The notes under the pieces are model-generated. The model was not told the DNA's origin. It searched no databases and saw nothing but the letters and a program-made list of their open reading frames with translations. Below, one piece after another: positions 16,618 through 24,900 of a stretch of 64,000 nucleotides of DNA (positions are counted from its first letter, which is position 1; every line of letters begins with the position of its first letter). Made by a program: the position numbers and the translations under genes. Source of the DNA: Acidimicrobiia bacterium (GTDB lineage Bacteria; Actinomycetota; Acidimicrobiia; Acidimicrobiales; CAIXPF01); NCBI GenBank assembly GCA_947476745.1, contig CANJRG010000001.1, positions 372,001 through 436,000 of the forward strand, read 5' to 3'.

Positions 16618-17898
16618 TCAGTCGGTGCCGGCGGCGAGCAGCGGCCGGTGTGCGACCGCAACGGCGTCGAGGGCAGACCGGAACCGCTCGATCGCCTCCT
16701 GGAGCAGGGCGTCGTCGAGCACCGTGGACAGCGCGATCAGCCCGCGGCCGGCGAAGAACAAGCCCTCGTTCAGCGCGGCGAGATGGAACGACGTAGCGAC
16801 GTCATGGTCGGTCCGCACCTGGTTGGCCTCCGGCGGCACCACGCTGAAGAAGCACTGCAGCAAGCTGCCCGACCGTCGCGTACTAAAAGGTATGGCAAGT
16901 CGCGCGGCATGTTCGACGAGCGCGGCGTCGAGTCGTTGCGCCCGAACCGCCATGGCGTCGATGCGTTCAGCGGTCAGCTCGCGCAGCGACACCAGCCCCG
17001 CCGCGGCGGTCACCGGGTTGCCGTTGAAGGTGCCGGAGTGGACCAGGCGGGGTGCGGGTGGCACGGTGACCGCCAGGTACTCGGCCCGGCCGCCGACCGC
17101 CCCAACGGGCAATCCGCCGCCGATGATCTTGCCCATGGCGGTGAGGTCGGGCACGACGCCGTGCAACCGCTGGGCGCCGCCGGTGGACAGGCGCAGGGTG
17201 ATCACCTCGTCGAGCACGAAGAGGGCGCCGGCGGCGCGGGTGGCCTCGGCGATGGTGGCGAGCGCCCCCGGCGGCGCGGCCGACAGCCCCCCGGAGCCCA
17301 TCACCGGCTCGAGGATCACCGCGGCCACCTGGTGGCCGTGCAGGTCGAGCAACCGTTGGAAATCCGCAACGTCGCCGTGGCGGGCGAGCACCGTCTCGGG
17401 GCCCTCGTGGCCCAGGAAACCGACCTCGAACTCCTCGAGCGAGCCGTGGTAGCCGTAACGGGCCATCGCCACCTTGCGTCGGCCGGTGACGGCGCGGGCG
17501 ATGTAGGCGCACAGCATCGTGGCCTCGGTCCCCGAGTTGCACAGACGCACCTGTTCGACCGAGGTGACGCGCTCGCACAAGGTTTCCGCAAGCTCGAGCT
17601 GCTGGTCGTTGCGAGCCGGCCATGCCGTGCCCTGCGCGACCTGTCGCTGCACCGCCTCGACGATCGGCGGGTAGGCGTTGCCGTGCACCAGGGACGTGTA
17701 GTTGCCGAGCAGATCGAGGTAGCGGTTGCCGTCGACGTCGAACAGGTACGGCCCCTCGCCCCGCGCCATGGTCAGCGGGTAGGGCGGATGATAGGTGGTG
17801 GTACGGGTGTCGCCGCCGGGCATGACCGCCAGAGCCCGCCGGTGCCGGCTCGCCGAGCCGGGGGTACGGGCCGTGAACGCCGCGAGGATCTCGCTCAT
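16618..17898 (-). CDS. Class III aminotransferase (glutamate-1-semialdehyde aminomutase-like)
   Basis: 426 residues, fold-type I PLP enzyme. VMPGGDTRTTTYHPPYPLTM, NSGTEATM (PLP phosphate contact), FVLDEVITLR (Asp pairing with the pyridine N) and AMGKIIGGGLPVG (Schiff-base Lys about residue 250) are all in order. GTFNGNPVTAAAG is also standard. The sequence is closest in style to the HemL-like branch that includes many amino-acid and amine aminomutases, so it need not be hemL. Start ATG 17898 has TAGCCT (minus strand, 17905-17910) 6 nt upstream, so it is leaderless. It is followed directly by the DNA polymerase gene, with no obvious functional link. Confidence 0.87.
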   Translation of the reverse strand: MSEILAAFTARTPGSASRHRRALAVMPGGDTRTTTYHPPYPLTMARGEGPYLFDVDGNRYLDLLGNYTSLVHGNAYPPIVEAVQRQVAQGTAWPARNDQQLELAETLCERVTSVEQVRLCNSGTEATMLCAYIARAVTGRRKVAMARYGYHGSLEEFEVGFLGHEGPETVLARHGDVADFQRLLDLHGHQVAAVILEPVMGSGGLSAAPPGALATIAEATRAAGALFVLDEVITLRLSTGGAQRLHGVVPDLTAMGKIIGGGLPVGAVGGRAEYLAVTVPPAPRLVHSGTFNGNPVTAAAGLVSLRELTAERIDAMAVRAQRLDAALVEHAARLAIPFSTRRSGSLLQCFFSVVPPEANQVRTDHDVATSFHLAALNEGLFFAGRGLIALSTVLDDALLQEAIERFRSALDAVAVAHRPLLAAGTD

Positions 17899-17952
17899 GG
17901 CGGGAGGCTATCCGAGCCTCCGTGGCCGGCGACGGCGTGGGAGACTGCCCCG

Positions 17953-19116
17953 ATGACGGCACGAAGCGAGCACGTGGCCTCCTGGGTGAGCCGGCTGGTC
18001 CAGATTCCGAGTGTCAACCCGTTGCACGGCGGACCCCGGGCCGGGGAGGTGGGCGAAACCCGCCTGGCCGAGGCGCTCGCCGGGTTCTTCACCGACCTCG
18101 GCGCCGACTCGGTGGAATTGGTCGAGGTCTTCGAGGGCCGGCCAAACGTGTACGGCATCTGGGAGGGTACGGGCGAGCGGTGGGTGGTTCTCGACGTGCA
18201 CACCGACACCGTCACCGTCGAGCACTGCGAGGGCGACCCCTTCGACGGCCGGATCGCCGACGGCCGGGTCTACGGGCGCGGTTCGGTCGACACCAAGGCG
18301 TCGCTCGGGGTGATCATGGCCGTACTCGAGCAGGCCCGGGCGGCCGGGCACCGCGTCGTGCCCAACCTGGTGGTGGTGGGCTCGATCTCCGAGGAGGCCG
18401 GCGGGCTGCTCGGCGCGGTCGGCTTCCGCGAATGGGCCGAGGCCCGGGGGCTGCGACCCGACGAGGTGATCGTGGCCGAGCCGACCATGTGCGCCCCGAT
18501 CCACGGCCACAAGGGCGGGGTTTCCCTCGACATCGCCGTCAAGGGCCTCGCTGCGCACTCGGCCAACCCCCATCTCGGCCGCAACGCCATCACCGCCGCG
18601 GCAAAGCTGATCCTGGCGCTCGAGGCCGAGCACCACCGTCTGCAGGCCCTCACCCCCACCACCGCGGTCGGCAACGGCACACTCACCGTGGCGATGATCA
18701 ACGGCGGCACCGGCGGCAACATCGTGCCCGACGCCTGCACGCTGACCGTGGGCCGTCGCATCGTGCCTGGCGAGGACAACGAGGTCGTCGCCGAGGAGCT
18801 GATGGCCCTGGTGGAACGGGCCTGTCCCCTGCCCGTCGAGATCACCCGCGCCTATCTCGGCTCGCCGGCGTTCTACCAGCCACCCGACTCGCCCTTCGTC
18901 CAGCAACTCGCCTCGTGGGCGGGCACCGCACCCGAGGTGGCGGCGTACGGCACCAACGCCCTGCGCTACGACGGCTTCGCGGAGCAGATGGTGGTGTTCG
19001 GGCCCGGCTCGATCGACAACGCCCACACCGCGGTCGAATACGTGGAGATCGAGCAGCTCGAACGCTGTGCCGAGGTGTTCGCCCGCTGGCTGGGCCTGCC
19101 CGGCACCGACAGCTGA
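17953..19116 (+). CDS. M20 family metallopeptidase/deacylase (ArgE/DapE-like)
   Basis: 387 residues. Di-zinc hydrolase removing N-acyl groups or splitting small peptides. LDVHTDTV (first His ligand and following Asp), GRGSVDTKAS (bridging Asp), SISEEAGG (catalytic Glu and ligand Glu), VAEPT and a late NAHTAVEYVE (last His) match the family in order. The middle part (about residues 185-290, with HSANPHLGRNA) is the dimerisation lid. Start ATG 17953 is short-leadered or leaderless (GAGACT 6 nt upstream). It is divergent from the aminotransferase with only 54 bp between. Substrate unclear: ArgE, DapE, carboxypeptidase G2 and acylase types all look alike at this level. Confidence 0.87.
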   Translation: MTARSEHVASWVSRLVQIPSVNPLHGGPRAGEVGETRLAEALAGFFTDLGADSVELVEVFEGRPNVYGIWEGTGERWVVLDVHTDTVTVEHCEGDPFDGRIADGRVYGRGSVDTKASLGVIMAVLEQARAAGHRVVPNLVVVGSISEEAGGLLGAVGFREWAEARGLRPDEVIVAEPTMCAPIHGHKGGVSLDIAVKGLAAHSANPHLGRNAITAAAKLILALEAEHHRLQALTPTTAVGNGTLTVAMINGGTGGNIVPDACTLTVGRRIVPGEDNEVVAEELMALVERACPLPVEITRAYLGSPAFYQPPDSPFVQQLASWAGTAPEVAAYGTNALRYDGFAEQMVVFGPGSIDNAHTAVEYVEIEQLERCAEVFARWLGLPGTDS

Positions 19117-19151
19117 CCGGCCGCAGCGCAGCGGCACGTATCCTCGTGCCC

Positions 19152-20024
19152 GTGCAGCACGTCAGCCTGGTGGTACTCGCAGCGGGCCTCGGCTCGCGAT
19201 TCGGTGGGACGAAACAGCTCGCCGCTGTCGGCCCATCGGGCGAAGCGATCCTGGACTACACCATCATCGACGCCGGACGGGCCGGTTTCGACCAGGTGGT
19301 GCTGGTGATCCGCCACGAGCTGACCGATCTCGTCGTGGACCATCTCCGTACCGTTCACGGCGACGGGCTGGACTACCGACTGGTCTACCAGGACGACTTC
19401 GGGCCGTCACGGGCCAAGCCGTGGGGCACCGGCCATGCCGTGCTCGCCGCCCACGAGGCCGTCACCGGGCCCTTCGCGGTGGTCAACGCCGACGACTTCT
19501 ACGGCCGTCGCGCCTTCGAGCAGCTGGCCCGGGCGCTGCGTGGCGACGCCGCCCCCACCCGCCATCACCTGGTGGCCTACCGGTTGGCCGAGACCCTGTC
19601 GGTCTCTGGCACGGTCTCCCGCGGCGTGTGCACGGCGAGCCCCGCAGGCGAGCTGGTCTCCATCGTCGAGAACCTGGCGATCGCCCGTGACGAACACGGA
19701 GAGATCCTCTCGCTCGAGTCCGGCCGCCGTTTCGACGCCGACACGCCGGTTTCGATGAACCTGTGGGGCCTACGCCCCTCGATCCTGAACGAACTGCACC
19801 GCGCCTGGTCGACCTTCTCGGCGTCGCACGGCACCGACCCCAAGGCCGAGTTCCAGCTCCCCACCGTGATCGATGCCACCGTGGCGGCCGGCCGCGCCAC
19901 CGTGGGCGTGGAAGTCACCGACGCACGGTGGATGGGGGTCACCTACCCCGACGACCTCGCCGACGTGCAGGCCCGCATCGGCGAGCTCATCGCTGCGGGC
20001 GGCTACCCGTCACCGCTGCGCTGA
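19152..20024 (+). CDS. Nucleotidyltransferase family protein (sugar-nucleotide type)
   Basis: 290 residues. The N-terminal VVLAAGLGSRFGGTKQL is the nucleotide-binding signature of NTP transferases (GlmU, MobA, GalU relatives). VVNADDFYG holds the metal-binding Asp pair, and PVSMNLWGL is in the acceptor part. It would couple an NTP to a phosphorylated sugar or similar acceptor; which one is unknown. Start GTG 19152 is chosen because TATCCT (19139-19144) lies 7 nt before it; GTG 19146, two codons upstream, is the alternative. It follows the M20 gene closely but has its own leaderless promoter. Confidence 0.83.
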   Translation: MQHVSLVVLAAGLGSRFGGTKQLAAVGPSGEAILDYTIIDAGRAGFDQVVLVIRHELTDLVVDHLRTVHGDGLDYRLVYQDDFGPSRAKPWGTGHAVLAAHEAVTGPFAVVNADDFYGRRAFEQLARALRGDAAPTRHHLVAYRLAETLSVSGTVSRGVCTASPAGELVSIVENLAIARDEHGEILSLESGRRFDADTPVSMNLWGLRPSILNELHRAWSTFSASHGTDPKAEFQLPTVIDATVAAGRATVGVEVTDARWMGVTYPDDLADVQARIGELIAAGGYPSPLR

Positions 20025-20131
20025 GCCGGCAGACCCCGCCAGGAACGTAGCGGCCCGGACCGCACCCGTCGGTACGGGTCGCACGGGACAGCCCGCCGTC
20101 CTCGGTCAGCGTCCCCGCCCGGCGCTGCCGG

Positions 20132-20473
20132 TCAGATGGCGTCGGTGCCCATCTCCCCGGTACGGATACGAATGGCGCGGTCCACCGGCGCGATCCAGAT
20201 CTTGCCGTCGCCGATCTTGCCGGTCCGGGCCGCTCCGGCGATGACATCGGCGATCTTGTCGGCCTCGCCGGCCTCACACATCACCTCGACCTTGACCTTG
20301 GGCACGAAGTCGATCTGGTACTCCGCACCGCGATAGGTCTCGGTGTGGCCACCCTGGCGACCGAAGCCCTTGACCTCGGTCACGGTCAGCCCGTGAACTC
20401 CCGCGGTGCGCAGGGCGTCCTTCACGGATTCCAGCATGTGCGGCTTCACGATGGCGGTGACGATCTGGAGCAT
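20132..20473 (-). CDS. glnB: PII nitrogen regulatory protein
   Basis: 113 residues, the normal PII length. It senses 2-oxoglutarate and ATP/ADP and signals nitrogen status by binding partner proteins. YRGAEY matches PII signature 1, with the T-loop Tyr51 that is uridylylated or adenylylated. TGKIGDGKIWIAPV matches signature 2 (B-loop). The T-loop GFGRQGGHTETYRG is complete. ATG 20473 has RBS AAGGAGAG. No amtB or glnD gene is adjacent; instead an OmpR-type DNA-binding protein lies immediately upstream in the same direction (36 bp), so the two probably share a transcript. Confidence 0.96.
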   Translation of the reverse strand: MLQIVTAIVKPHMLESVKDALRTAGVHGLTVTEVKGFGRQGGHTETYRGAEYQIDFVPKVKVEVMCEAGEADKIADVIAGAARTGKIGDGKIWIAPVDRAIRIRTGEMGTDAI

Positions 20474-20509
20474 GTTCGCTCTCCTTGGTTGGCGACAGCG
20501 TAGATGCTG

Positions 20510-21058
20510 TCAGCTGGCAGAGGTCAGGGGCGACGGCGGTCGGTCGCCGAGGCCGGCCGCCCGACTCATCGGTACGGAAGGTTCGAGGAGATAGCCCCGC
20601 GAGCGGATGGTCCTGATGGCCAACCCGAGCGGTACGACGCGGCGTCGCAACCGCAGAATGTGGACGTCGAGGGCGTTGCGACCCGGGCTCTCGCCCGGCC
20701 AGCCGGCGACGGTGAGGTCGTCGCGACGGACAACCCCCTTGAACGAGGCCACCAGCACCGCGGCCAGACGGGCCTCGAGCGGAGGCAGGCTCACCTGGTC
20801 CCCGCAGAACCGCAGCACACCCCACTGGTCCAGTCGGGGTGTGAGCAGCCCGGCATCCCGACCGCGAACGGTCAACGCATAGATGCGGGCCTGGAGGTCG
20901 TTACGGTCGACAGGAAGACGGACCCAGTCCTCGAGCGGGTCGACCGTCACCGGCGCCGGTGATTCGGGCTCGACCAACAGCAACCTGGGCAGCCGTGCCT
21001 CGACCAGCTGACCGCGGCGTTGTTGCTGTGAAGGCCAGCGGACCAGCTCTACATCCAT
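20510..21058 (-). CDS. OmpR-type winged-helix regulator with short N-terminus, beside glnB
   Basis: 182 residues. The C-terminal half is an OmpR/PhoB winged helix: LEARLAAVLVASFKGVVRRDDL, then RNALDVHILRLRRRVVPLG, then IRTIRSRGYLLE (recognition helix and wing). The N-terminal 70 or so residues lack the Asp pocket of a response-regulator receiver. Orphan OmpR-type regulators without phosphorylation are known in actinobacteria (GlnR), and GlnR controls nitrogen genes including glnB. The position next to glnB makes a GlnR-like role plausible but unproven. Start ATG 21058 has TACCTT (minus strand, 21067-21072) 8 nt upstream, so it is leaderless. Confidence 0.78.
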   Translation of the reverse strand: MDVELVRWPSQQQRRGQLVEARLPRLLLVEPESPAPVTVDPLEDWVRLPVDRNDLQARIYALTVRGRDAGLLTPRLDQWGVLRFCGDQVSLPPLEARLAAVLVASFKGVVRRDDLTVAGWPGESPGRNALDVHILRLRRRVVPLGLAIRTIRSRGYLLEPSVPMSRAAGLGDRPPSPLTSAS

Positions 21059-21174
21059 CGACGGTCAAGGTACGGTCGCGACATTTCCTCTCTGTTTCAT
21101 CCAGATGAACACGCCGCCACCCCGCCGCCACGGCCACGGCCACGGCCCCGTCACGATGTGCAAGGCTCGCCACC

Positions 21175-22974
21175 ATGACCGTTTCCTCGTTCACCACCCG
21201 GCCGGAGTTGCTCGGCAGCTTCGGCATGGCGGCGAGCACCCACTGGCTGGCCACCGGCGCTGCGATGTCGGTCCTCGAGCGTGGCGGCAACGCCTTCGAT
21301 GCCGCGGTGGCGGCGGCGCTGGTCCTGCATGTGGTCGAGCCGCACAACAACGGACCGGCCGGCGACGTGCCGATCCTGTTGCGCTCCGGGCGCGGCGGCC
21401 CCGTCGAGGTGCTCTGCGGGCAGGGACCGGCGCCGGCAGGGGCCACCATCGCCCACTACCGCGGCGAGGGCCTCGACCTCATCCCACGCAGCGGTCTGCT
21501 GGCGGCCGTGGTGCCTGGCGCCATGCCGGCCTGGCTCACCCTGCTGCGTGACCACGGCACCTGGTCGGTGGCCGACGCGGCGGCACCCGCCATCGGCTAC
21601 GCCCGTGCCGGCTGGCCGGTGGCGACGGGGACCGCCGCCGCGGTGAACGGTTCCCGTCTGCTCTTCGAGCAGTTGTGGCCGACCTCGGCGGCATACTGGC
21701 TGCCGGGAGGCCGGGCGCCGCAGCCGACCGAACCCCGGCAGAACCCCGCGCTGGCGGACACCTGGGACCGCCTGCTGGCGGCCACCGCCGGCGAGTCCGG
21801 ACGCGAGGCCCAGATCGACCTGGTGCTGCGCTGCTGGCAGGAGGGCTTCGTGGCAGCGGCCATCGACCGCTTCGTCCGCCACCCGGTGGGCGACGGGGTC
21901 GGCCACACCCATGCCGGGGTCCTGCGGGCGGAGGATCTCGCCGCCTGGCAACCGGCCTATGAGCCGTCGGTGTCCTACGACTATGCCGGCTGGACCGTCC
22001 ACAAGTGCGGGCCCTGGTCGCAAGGACCGGTCCTGCTGCAGTCCCTGGCCCTGCTCGAGCAACTCCCGATAGACGGGATCGACGTGTACGGCACCGACTT
22101 CGTGCACCTCGTCGCCGAGGTCATGAAGCTGTCCTATGCCGACCGTGACACCTTCTACGGCGACCCCAGCCGGGTTGCGGTGCCGCTCGACGTGCTGCTG
22201 TCGGTGGGCTACAACCGGCAACGGGCCACCCTGGTCGACCTCACCCGGGCCAGCACGCAGTACCGGCCGGGCATGGTGGAAGGTTTCGGCCACCCGCTCG
22301 ACTACGCCGCCGCGGTCGCCCGCCAGGACGTGGCCCGGGAGTGGGCAAGACGGGTCAGCGGCGAGGCCGCTGGTTCGGGCCCGCCCCGGGGCGACACCTG
22401 CCATCTCGACGTGGCCGACCGTTGGGGCAACGTCGTGTCCGCCACGCCGAGCGGTGGCTGGCTGCAGTCCTCACCCCACATCCCGGAGCTGGGGTTCCCG
22501 CTGGGCAGCCGAGCCCAGATGTTCTGGCTCGACGAGGACCACCCGTCGGCCCTCGCCCCCGGCAAGCGGCCGCGGACCACCCTCACCCCCAGCCTGGCCA
22601 CTGCGGAGGAGGGCCGGACCGCCCTGGCCTTCGGCACCCCCGGCGGCGACGGGCAGGACCAGTGGCAGCTGCAGTTCTTTCTCCGGATGGTGCACGGCGG
22701 ACTCAACCTGCAGCAGGCCATCGATGCGCCGGCATTCCGTTCCTCCCACTGGCCCGACAGCTTCTGGCCCCGCCAGGCCTACCCCAACCGACTGCTGGTG
22801 GAAGGGCGCTTCGGGGCCGAGGTCCTCGACGGGCTCACCGCCCGGGGCCATCGGGTGTCCGAGGTCGACCCCTGGTCGGAGGGGGCCATCTCAGCAGTGC
22901 TGAGCCCGGCCCAGGGTTTCCTGCGCGCCGCGGCCAACCCCCGGGGCATGCAGGGCTACGCCGCCGGCCGCTGA
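21175..22974 (+). CDS. Gamma-glutamyltransferase family protein
   Basis: 599 residues, Ntn-hydrolase made as one chain that cleaves itself into two. GGNAFDAAVAAALVLHVVEPHNNGPAGD is the N-terminal substrate-binding part. GDTCHLDVADRWGNVVSAT (about 404-422) is the processing site: Thr at the start of the small subunit should become the nucleophile, and Cys follows it where many members have Thr. GTPGGDGQDQWQLQ near residue 490 is the GTPGG motif of the oxyanion region. There is no signal peptide, so it is probably cytoplasmic and may be an amidase or cephalosporin-acylase-like relative rather than a glutathione enzyme. Start ATG 21175 follows AAGGCT by 7 nt. Confidence 0.85.
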   Translation: MTVSSFTTRPELLGSFGMAASTHWLATGAAMSVLERGGNAFDAAVAAALVLHVVEPHNNGPAGDVPILLRSGRGGPVEVLCGQGPAPAGATIAHYRGEGLDLIPRSGLLAAVVPGAMPAWLTLLRDHGTWSVADAAAPAIGYARAGWPVATGTAAAVNGSRLLFEQLWPTSAAYWLPGGRAPQPTEPRQNPALADTWDRLLAATAGESGREAQIDLVLRCWQEGFVAAAIDRFVRHPVGDGVGHTHAGVLRAEDLAAWQPAYEPSVSYDYAGWTVHKCGPWSQGPVLLQSLALLEQLPIDGIDVYGTDFVHLVAEVMKLSYADRDTFYGDPSRVAVPLDVLLSVGYNRQRATLVDLTRASTQYRPGMVEGFGHPLDYAAAVARQDVAREWARRVSGEAAGSGPPRGDTCHLDVADRWGNVVSATPSGGWLQSSPHIPELGFPLGSRAQMFWLDEDHPSALAPGKRPRTTLTPSLATAEEGRTALAFGTPGGDGQDQWQLQFFLRMVHGGLNLQQAIDAPAFRSSHWPDSFWPRQAYPNRLLVEGRFGAEVLDGLTARGHRVSEVDPWSEGAISAVLSPAQGFLRAAANPRGMQGYAAGR

Positions 22975-22990
22975 CCAGGCCCGACGGCGA

Positions 22991-23024
22991 ACCGGGCCGG
23001 GAGGTCGACCGGGCCGGGAGGTCG
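22991..23024. repeat. 17-bp tandem repeat, 2 copies
   Basis: Two perfect copies of ACCGGGCCGGGAGGTCG, 16 bp after the gamma-glutamyltransferase stop codon. Confidence 0.9.
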
Positions 23025-23096
23025 GGTCCCGAGGTCTGGTCGGGCGGGCTGCGTGGGCGCGGCCGCAATCACCGGACTGGCCGGTAGCGTCAGCCC

Positions 23097-23891
23097 ATGC
23101 GAGTCTGGCGAACGGTGCTCCTCCTCGGTGTTGCGTCGATCGGGCTGAGCCTGCTCGGCGCTTGCAGCGACGATTCCGGTGATCAGCCGCGTTCGCTGTC
23201 CGAGGAGCTCGCAGGGCGCAGCTTCGTGGCCGAACGGCTCACCCAGGACGGTGCACCCCGGCCCGTGGCCCCTGGCTCGACGATGACGGTCGGCTTCGCG
23301 GACGGGAAGCTCTCGGCGTCGGCGGGCTGCAACACGATCAACGGGCCGTTCACCATCGAGGGCACCACGCTGGTCGCCGGCAACCTGGCCATGACCGAGA
23401 TGGCCTGCGTCCCGGCGGTCATGGCCCAGGAGCAGTGGCTCAGCCAGCTGCTGTCCTCGAAGCCCACCGTGTCGATCGAAGGGGTCTCGCTGACCCTCGC
23501 CGGCGGCGGGGCCACCGCCCTGCTGGTCGACCGGGCCGTCGCCCAGGCCGCGCCCCCCATCCAGGGAACCACCTGGTTGCTGACCACCGTCATAACCGGT
23601 CAGACCGCCTCCACGCCGCGGGCAGATATGGAGTCGACCCTGCTGATCGAAGGCGACCGCCTGTCCATTCAGGGCGGCTGCAACCGCGGCGGGGCCACGG
23701 TGACCATCGCCGGTAACGTGCTGCAGACCGGTCCCATGATGATGACGAAGATGGCCTGCGAACCCGCCGGGCAAGCGCTCGACCAGACCCTGATCGACGT
23801 GCTGGGCGCATCGCCCTCCATCCGGGTCGAGAGCCAGAACCTCTACCTCGACACCGACGCCACCAGCCTGGTGTACGTGGCGAAGAACTGA
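23097..23891 (+). CDS. Lipoprotein with two META (HslJ-like) domains
   Basis: 264 residues. Signal peptide with lipobox LLGAC (Cys about 23). Two tandem META domains follow: the first about residues 35-140 (FADGKLSASAGCNTINGPF...MTEMAC) and the second about 150-262 (IEGDRLSIQGGCNRGGATV...MTKMACEP). Each has the GCN...MAC pattern usual for HslJ/META modules. These domains are linked to envelope stress and heat-shock responses in other bacteria; here the function is unknown. The protein should sit on the outer face of the membrane. Start ATG 23097 has TAGCGT (23085-23090) 6 nt upstream, so it is leaderless. Confidence 0.87.
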   Translation: MRVWRTVLLLGVASIGLSLLGACSDDSGDQPRSLSEELAGRSFVAERLTQDGAPRPVAPGSTMTVGFADGKLSASAGCNTINGPFTIEGTTLVAGNLAMTEMACVPAVMAQEQWLSQLLSSKPTVSIEGVSLTLAGGGATALLVDRAVAQAAPPIQGTTWLLTTVITGQTASTPRADMESTLLIEGDRLSIQGGCNRGGATVTIAGNVLQTGPMMMTKMACEPAGQALDQTLIDVLGASPSIRVESQNLYLDTDATSLVYVAKN

Positions 23892-23915
23892 CGGCCGGCG
23901 ACGGGCCCGCGACGC

Positions 23916-24875
23916 TCAGCGCAACGAGGTGACCGGGGTCAGAGGCGGCTGCCCCGACAACACCGCGAGGAGGTTGTCGCAGGCCAGCTGCACCATCGCG
24001 GCGCGGGCCTCGTGGGTGGCCGAGCCGAGGTGGGGCGCCAGGACGACGTTGTCGAGCTCGAGCAGGCCGGGATGGATCACCGGTTCGGCCTCGTACACGT
24101 CGAGCCCGGCCCCGGCGATGACCCCGCTCCGCAGGGCCGCCACCAAGGCCGCCTCGTCCACCAGCTGCCCGCGTGCGGTGTTGACCAGCAGGGCCGTGCG
24201 CTTCATCGCTGCCAGCGCCGCGGCGTCGATCACGTGGCGGGTCTCGGGGGTTGACGGGGCGGTGAGCACGACCACGTCGGAGCGCCCGAGCAGCTCCTCG
24301 AGCGACACGTAGGACGCGGCCGCCCCCGGCGCCGGTCGGCGGTTGTGGTAGACGACGTCCATCTCGAACCCTGCGGCGCGGCGCGCCACCGCCGAGCCGA
24401 TCTTGCCCATGCCGAAGATGCCGAGCGTCTTGCCACCGAGGCCGGTGCCCAGCAGCTCGCCCGGCCTCCAGCCCGACCACTGCCCGGTCCGCGCCAGACG
24501 CTCGCCCTCGCCGATGCGGCGGGCAACCGCCAGCAGCAGCGCCCAGGTGAGATCCGCGGTGGCGTCGGTGAGCACATCGGGGGTGTTGGTCACCATCACC
24601 CCGCGCTCGGCGCAGGCGGCGACGTCGACGTTGTCGTACCCGACCGCCATGTTGGCCACGATCCGCAGGTTCGGCGCGGCGTCGAGCAAGGCTGCATCGA
24701 CCCGCTCGGACAGCAGACAGAACAGGCCGGCCGCAGGGCCGGCCAACTCGGTCAGTTCCGCCGTAGGACATGCGGCGTCGATATCGCGATAGCGCACCAC
24801 GAAGCCCGCCTCCTCGAGCGGGGCGATGCCGGGCGAGGGGATCTGTCGGGTCACGGCTACCACGGGCACGCTCAC
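23916..24875 (-). CDS. D-2-hydroxyacid dehydrogenase (glyoxylate/hydroxypyruvate reductase-like)
   Basis: 319 residues. NAD(P)-dependent reduction of 2-keto acids. NMAVGYDNVD, the Rossmann loop GIFGMGKIGSAVA (about 150-162), YHNRRPAP after beta-2, NTARGQLVDE with the catalytic Arg, LDVYEAEP and APHLGSATHE with the catalytic His are all present. Asn-Arg-Arg after beta-2 suggests NADPH preference. Start GTG 24875 is set by TAGGTT (minus strand, 24883-24888) 7 nt upstream. The frame stays open further upstream, but that stretch would run into the divergent SDR gene. It shares a very short promoter region (25 bp) with that SDR. Confidence 0.9.
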   Translation of the reverse strand: MSVPVVAVTRQIPSPGIAPLEEAGFVVRYRDIDAACPTAELTELAGPAAGLFCLLSERVDAALLDAAPNLRIVANMAVGYDNVDVAACAERGVMVTNTPDVLTDATADLTWALLLAVARRIGEGERLARTGQWSGWRPGELLGTGLGGKTLGIFGMGKIGSAVARRAAGFEMDVVYHNRRPAPGAAASYVSLEELLGRSDVVVLTAPSTPETRHVIDAAALAAMKRTALLVNTARGQLVDEAALVAALRSGVIAGAGLDVYEAEPVIHPGLLELDNVVLAPHLGSATHEARAAMVQLACDNLLAVLSGQPPLTPVTSLR

Positions 24876-24882
24876 CGGCCAG

Positions 24883-24892
24883 AACCTAACCT
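24883..24892. promoter_or_regulatory. Overlapping -10 boxes of two divergent leaderless genes
   Basis: AACCTAACCT: read forward, TAACCT (24887-24892) lies 8 nt before ATG 24901. Read in reverse, TAGGTT (24888-24883) lies 7 nt before GTG 24875. The two boxes share the central TA. The whole intergenic space is 25 bp. Confidence 0.65.
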
Positions 24893-24900
24893 GCCCGACC

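Noticed and set aside
17908-19137. 409-codon antisense frame over the M20 gene
   Set aside because: Same effect; the opposite strand has all catalytic motifs of an M20 hydrolase.
20074-20089. Hairpin ACCCGT-CGGT-ACGGGT between convergent genes as a terminator
   Set aside because: Only a 6-bp stem with no U-run; too weak to list as a terminator.
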